A DNA stretch of 8,600 nt from Candidatus Zhuqueibacterota bacterium 4484_188 (lineage in GTDB: Bacteria > Calditrichota > Calditrichia > RBG-13-44-9): positions 1 to 8,600 of the forward strand of contig MVCZ01000027.1 in NCBI GenBank assembly GCA_002049825.1, in the 5' to 3' direction. Shown in pieces: positions 7,053 through 8,600 of this stretch. The notes below the pieces were generated by a model. That model saw only the letters and a program-made list of their open reading frames with translations, made no database searches and was not told where the DNA came from. The stretch's first letter is position 1, and each line of letters begins with the position of its first letter. Both the position numbers and the translations under genes were made by a program.

Positions 7053-7703
7053 ATGAAATATTTTACTTTCATTCTATTTATTTTGCTCTTAAGTGTAGGG
7101 CAAGGAGTAAACGCCATGAGAAATTCCAGTGGAGAACCGATTGTCGGACTGAACAAGGAAGAGAAAGCTTACCTTTTAAAATTAGTCCGGCAAACCATTC
7201 TCACCTATCTCGAGAAGCAGGAATATCCTGCCACCGAACCGATTTCGGATAAGCTGAAAGAAGAGTTCGGCGTATTTGTCACGCTGCACAAACACGGGCA
7301 GTTACGCGGCTGCATTGGGTATGTGGAAGGAATAAAACCGCTTTACCAGGCGGTAATGGACATGGCGCGCTCGGCTGCTTTTAGCGATCCGCGGTTTCCA
7401 CCGGTGAAGTTGGAGGAAATGAAAGATCTGGAGATTGAAATATCGGTGCTCTCTCCGCTAAAGAAAATTAAAGATGTAAACGAAATACAGGTAGGAAAGC
7501 ACGGGATTATCATTCAAAAGGGTTTCCAGCGTGGTTTGCTGCTGCCGCAGGTTGCTACTGAATGGCATTGGAATCGTGAAGAGTTCTTGCGCCAGACCTG
7601 TTTTAAAGCCGGTTTACCCGCTGAAGCCTGGAAAGACCCTGGCACCGAAATCATGATTTTCTCGGCTGAAATATTTAATGAAAAAGAAATCCTCGGACAT
7701 TAA
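7053..7703 (+). CDS. amrA: AMMECR1-domain protein (AmmeMemoRadiSam system protein A) with signal peptide
   Basis: 216 residues from ATG 7053, preceded by GGGAGG 5 nt away. Residues 1-21 form a signal peptide or anchor (MKYF, hydrophobic 4-16, VNA before residue 22). The AMMECR1 domain fills about 35-210: GVFVTLHKHGQ (73-83), the hallmark LRGCIG (84-89) with its conserved Cys, DPRFPP (112-117), LEIEISVLSP (126-135), GLLLPQVA (161-168), FKAGLP and AEAW. The domain is complete. The family's exact biochemical role is not established; it co-occurs with Memo and a radical-SAM protein. An export signal is unusual for what is normally a cytoplasmic domain. A second start, M22 at 7116, has its own strong ribosome-binding site and would give a cytoplasmic form lacking the signal. 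The 3' end overlaps the next small gene by 26 nt. Signal-peptide and dual-start readings are by eye. Confidence 0.92.
   Translation: MKYFTFILFILLLSVGQGVNAMRNSSGEPIVGLNKEEKAYLLKLVRQTILTYLEKQEYPATEPISDKLKEEFGVFVTLHKHGQLRGCIGYVEGIKPLYQAVMDMARSAAFSDPRFPPVKLEEMKDLEIEISVLSPLKKIKDVNEIQVGKHGIIIQKGFQRGLLLPQVATEWHWNREEFLRQTCFKAGLPAEAWKDPGTEIMIFSAEIFNEKEILGH
7102..7118 (+). promoter_or_regulatory. internal ribosome-binding site and alternative start of amrA
   Basis: AAGGAG (7102-7107) lies 8 nt before an in-frame ATG (7116-7118). This ATG encodes residue 22, the first residue after the likely signal-peptidase site (VNA). It is closer to the Shine-Dalgarno consensus than the site of the first start, so a leaderless cytoplasmic form is plausible. 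Confidence 0.55.
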
Positions 7704-7869
7704 CCGGCAATTTATTCGGTGGGCAAGAATCAGCGGTTTTTTCCTGATGTTCCTGGGAATTTTTCTCGGTTGGGCGCACAGTGGTTTTCGCGCCGTAAAT
7801 GTCGTTTGGGAAGCGTTCATTCCCGGCGCCCTGATTACTATTGCTGTTTTATGGCTAAAGAAAATATAG
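7678..7869 (+). CDS. small two-helix membrane protein, unknown function
   Basis: 63 residues, not recognised as a named family. The N-terminus is basic (MKKKSSDINRQFIRWAR), followed by two hydrophobic segments, about 18-35 (SGFFLMFLGIFLGWAH) and 45-60 (AFIPGALITIAVLWL), and a basic end (KKI), so both termini are expected in the cytoplasm. It overlaps the amrA 3' end by 26 nt in another frame, which fits translational coupling; no separate Shine-Dalgarno is evident. The clean hydrophobicity pattern and the tight position in the operon argue that it is real, though a chance ORF is possible. It may work at the membrane with the anchored form of AmrA, but that is only suggested by position. Confidence 0.55.
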   Translation: MKKKSSDINRQFIRWARISGFFLMFLGIFLGWAHSGFRAVNVVWEAFIPGALITIAVLWLKKI

Positions 7870-7899
7870 TGTTTTTCGAGTTGGGGATGAGCGATTGTT

Positions 7900-7941
7900 T
7901 TAATTCTGCTGGTGTTCCGGTGGCGACTTGTCGGGAATTAA
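7900..7941. repeat. 7-bp inverted repeat in the convergent gap
   Basis: TTAATTC (7900-7906) and GAATTAA (7935-7941) are perfect inverted copies separated by 28 nt, and CGAC-TT-GTCG (7924-7933) forms a small inner stem. It lies between convergent genes, where terminators are expected, but there is no T-run on either strand. Chance is likely for repeats this short. Confidence 0.2.
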
Positions 7942-7964
7942 TCGTAGCCTGATGACTTCCCGGT

Positions 7965-8600
7965 TCAGTAACCGTTTAACAGTAAGTTTTCCCGGGTCTC
8001 TTTCAGCAAATTGTCAACTACAAATTTATAATCGCCGGGTCGCTGGCGAATCCATTCTCTCTGTCGCTGGTAACTGGGGCGTTTTTCCAAAATTTCCGGG
8101 ATAAAATTCAAATATTTCTGGGAATATTTTAAATCAGTATTATCGGTAAAATCTAATAGCTCCTGGTGCAGTGCCTTTATTTGTTGCTTGATCGACCGGG
8201 TTTCGCCTTCCTGGTTTACGATTATTTCGCCGTTGATGCCATGCCGCGCTGCCCGCCATTTGTTTTGCTCTAAAATCCAACGATCCAACTGCGGGAGTTT
8301 GTTCTTTCGCTCAAATTCCTGACTTATTTTCAGCACCAGTAAATAGATTAAGGTGGAAACCGCTATATTCTCCTTTAAAGTTGGCATGGCATCGCACACC
8401 CGCACTTCGATGGTTCCGAAAATGGGATGCGGGCGGATGTCCCACCAAATGTCACGCACTGTATCAATGGAATTGGTCTGAATCAGGTGATGCACCAGTT
8501 CGGAGTATTTTTCCCAGTTTTCGAAAGTGTAGGGGATACCGGCATTGGGCAATTCTTCAAATATTTTTATCCGCGAAGTCGCCAGACCGGTGTCGAATCC
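7965..8600 (-). CDS. ybdK: YbdK/GCS2-type carboxylate-amine ligase (C-terminal part)
   Basis: 211 residues of the C-terminal part are visible, open to the window edge at 8600. The family (COG2170, about 370 residues) forms amide bonds between a carboxylate and an amine using ATP; YbdK has weak glutamate-cysteine ligase activity. Motifs in order: DTGLATSRIKIFEEL, PNAGIPYTFENW, the signature RDIWWDIRPHP followed by FGTIEVRVCDA, then LEQNKWRAARHGING. These are the substrate- and metal-side motifs of the fold. The N-terminal part with the ATP/Mg residues lies outside the window. The stop is at 7965-7967; the gene is convergent with the small membrane-protein gene, with about 95 nt between. Its actual amine or acid substrate cannot be named, since YbdK relatives are often over-annotated as glutathione enzymes. 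Some relatives bear different names. Confidence 0.9.
   Translation of the reverse strand, partial: GFDTGLATSRIKIFEELPNAGIPYTFENWEKYSELVHHLIQTNSIDTVRDIWWDIRPHPIFGTIEVRVCDAMPTLKENIAVSTLIYLLVLKISQEFERKNKLPQLDRWILEQNKWRAARHGINGEIIVNQEGETRSIKQQIKALHQELLDFTDNTDLKYSQKYLNFIPEILEKRPSYQRQREWIRQRPGDYKFVVDNLLKETRENLLLNGY

Noticed and set aside
7719..7952. 77-codon frame overlapping the small membrane-protein gene
   Set aside because: It is a shifted reading of the same DNA without the clean two-helix hydrophobicity pattern and without a ribosome-binding site.

Overview
The window carries an ordinary bacterial chromosomal segment of moderate G+C content with closely packed genes. Protein families and gene neighbourhood (RadA, an NHL-repeat propeller, RNase Y, a ferritin-like protein, the Memo/AMMECR1 pair, a YbdK-type ligase) fit a Gram-negative anaerobe of the broad FCB/Calditrichota/KSB1/Zixibacteria kind. 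That placement is an inference from gene content, not a sequence match. I see no tRNA, rRNA, CRISPR array, transposase or phage gene.

Layout. 1-1033 (minus): 5' part of a multi-PAS sensory protein whose reading frame is broken twice. 1034-1377: non-coding divergent gap with a degenerate intergenic repeat and a possible radA promoter. 1378-2557 (plus): radA, frameshifted inside the ATPase core and with a second, in-frame block missing from the Lon-like domain. 2560-3510: exported NHL-repeat beta-propeller protein, translationally tied to the end of radA. 3511-3698: structured leader holding a 22-codon upstream ORF that overlaps the start of rny by ATGA. 3699-5303: intact rny (RNase Y). 5329-5832: two-module ferritin-like diiron protein. 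5833-6063: AT-rich gap. 6064-6894: Memo-family protein (amrB). 7053-7703: AMMECR1-domain protein (amrA) with a signal peptide and a second, well-placed internal start. 7678-7869: 63-residue two-helix membrane protein overlapping the end of amrA. 7965-8600 (minus): C-terminal part of a YbdK/GCS2-type carboxylate-amine ligase, convergent with the previous group.

How the genes relate. RadA (recombination), RNase Y (mRNA turnover at the membrane) and the ferritin-like protein (iron or oxidative stress) look like housekeeping genes. Memo and AMMECR1 belong to the conserved Memo/AMMECR1/radical-SAM triad; the radical-SAM partner is not in this window.

The two strongest observations are these. First, four blocks of roughly 100-120 nt appear to be missing from two neighbouring genes within about 1.9 kb, while every gene downstream of 2560 looks whole; this is either local gene decay or an assembly fault. 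Second, amrA has two good ribosome-binding sites, which would give a secreted or membrane-anchored form and a cytoplasmic form from one gene. I did not find a convincing new multi-gene system.
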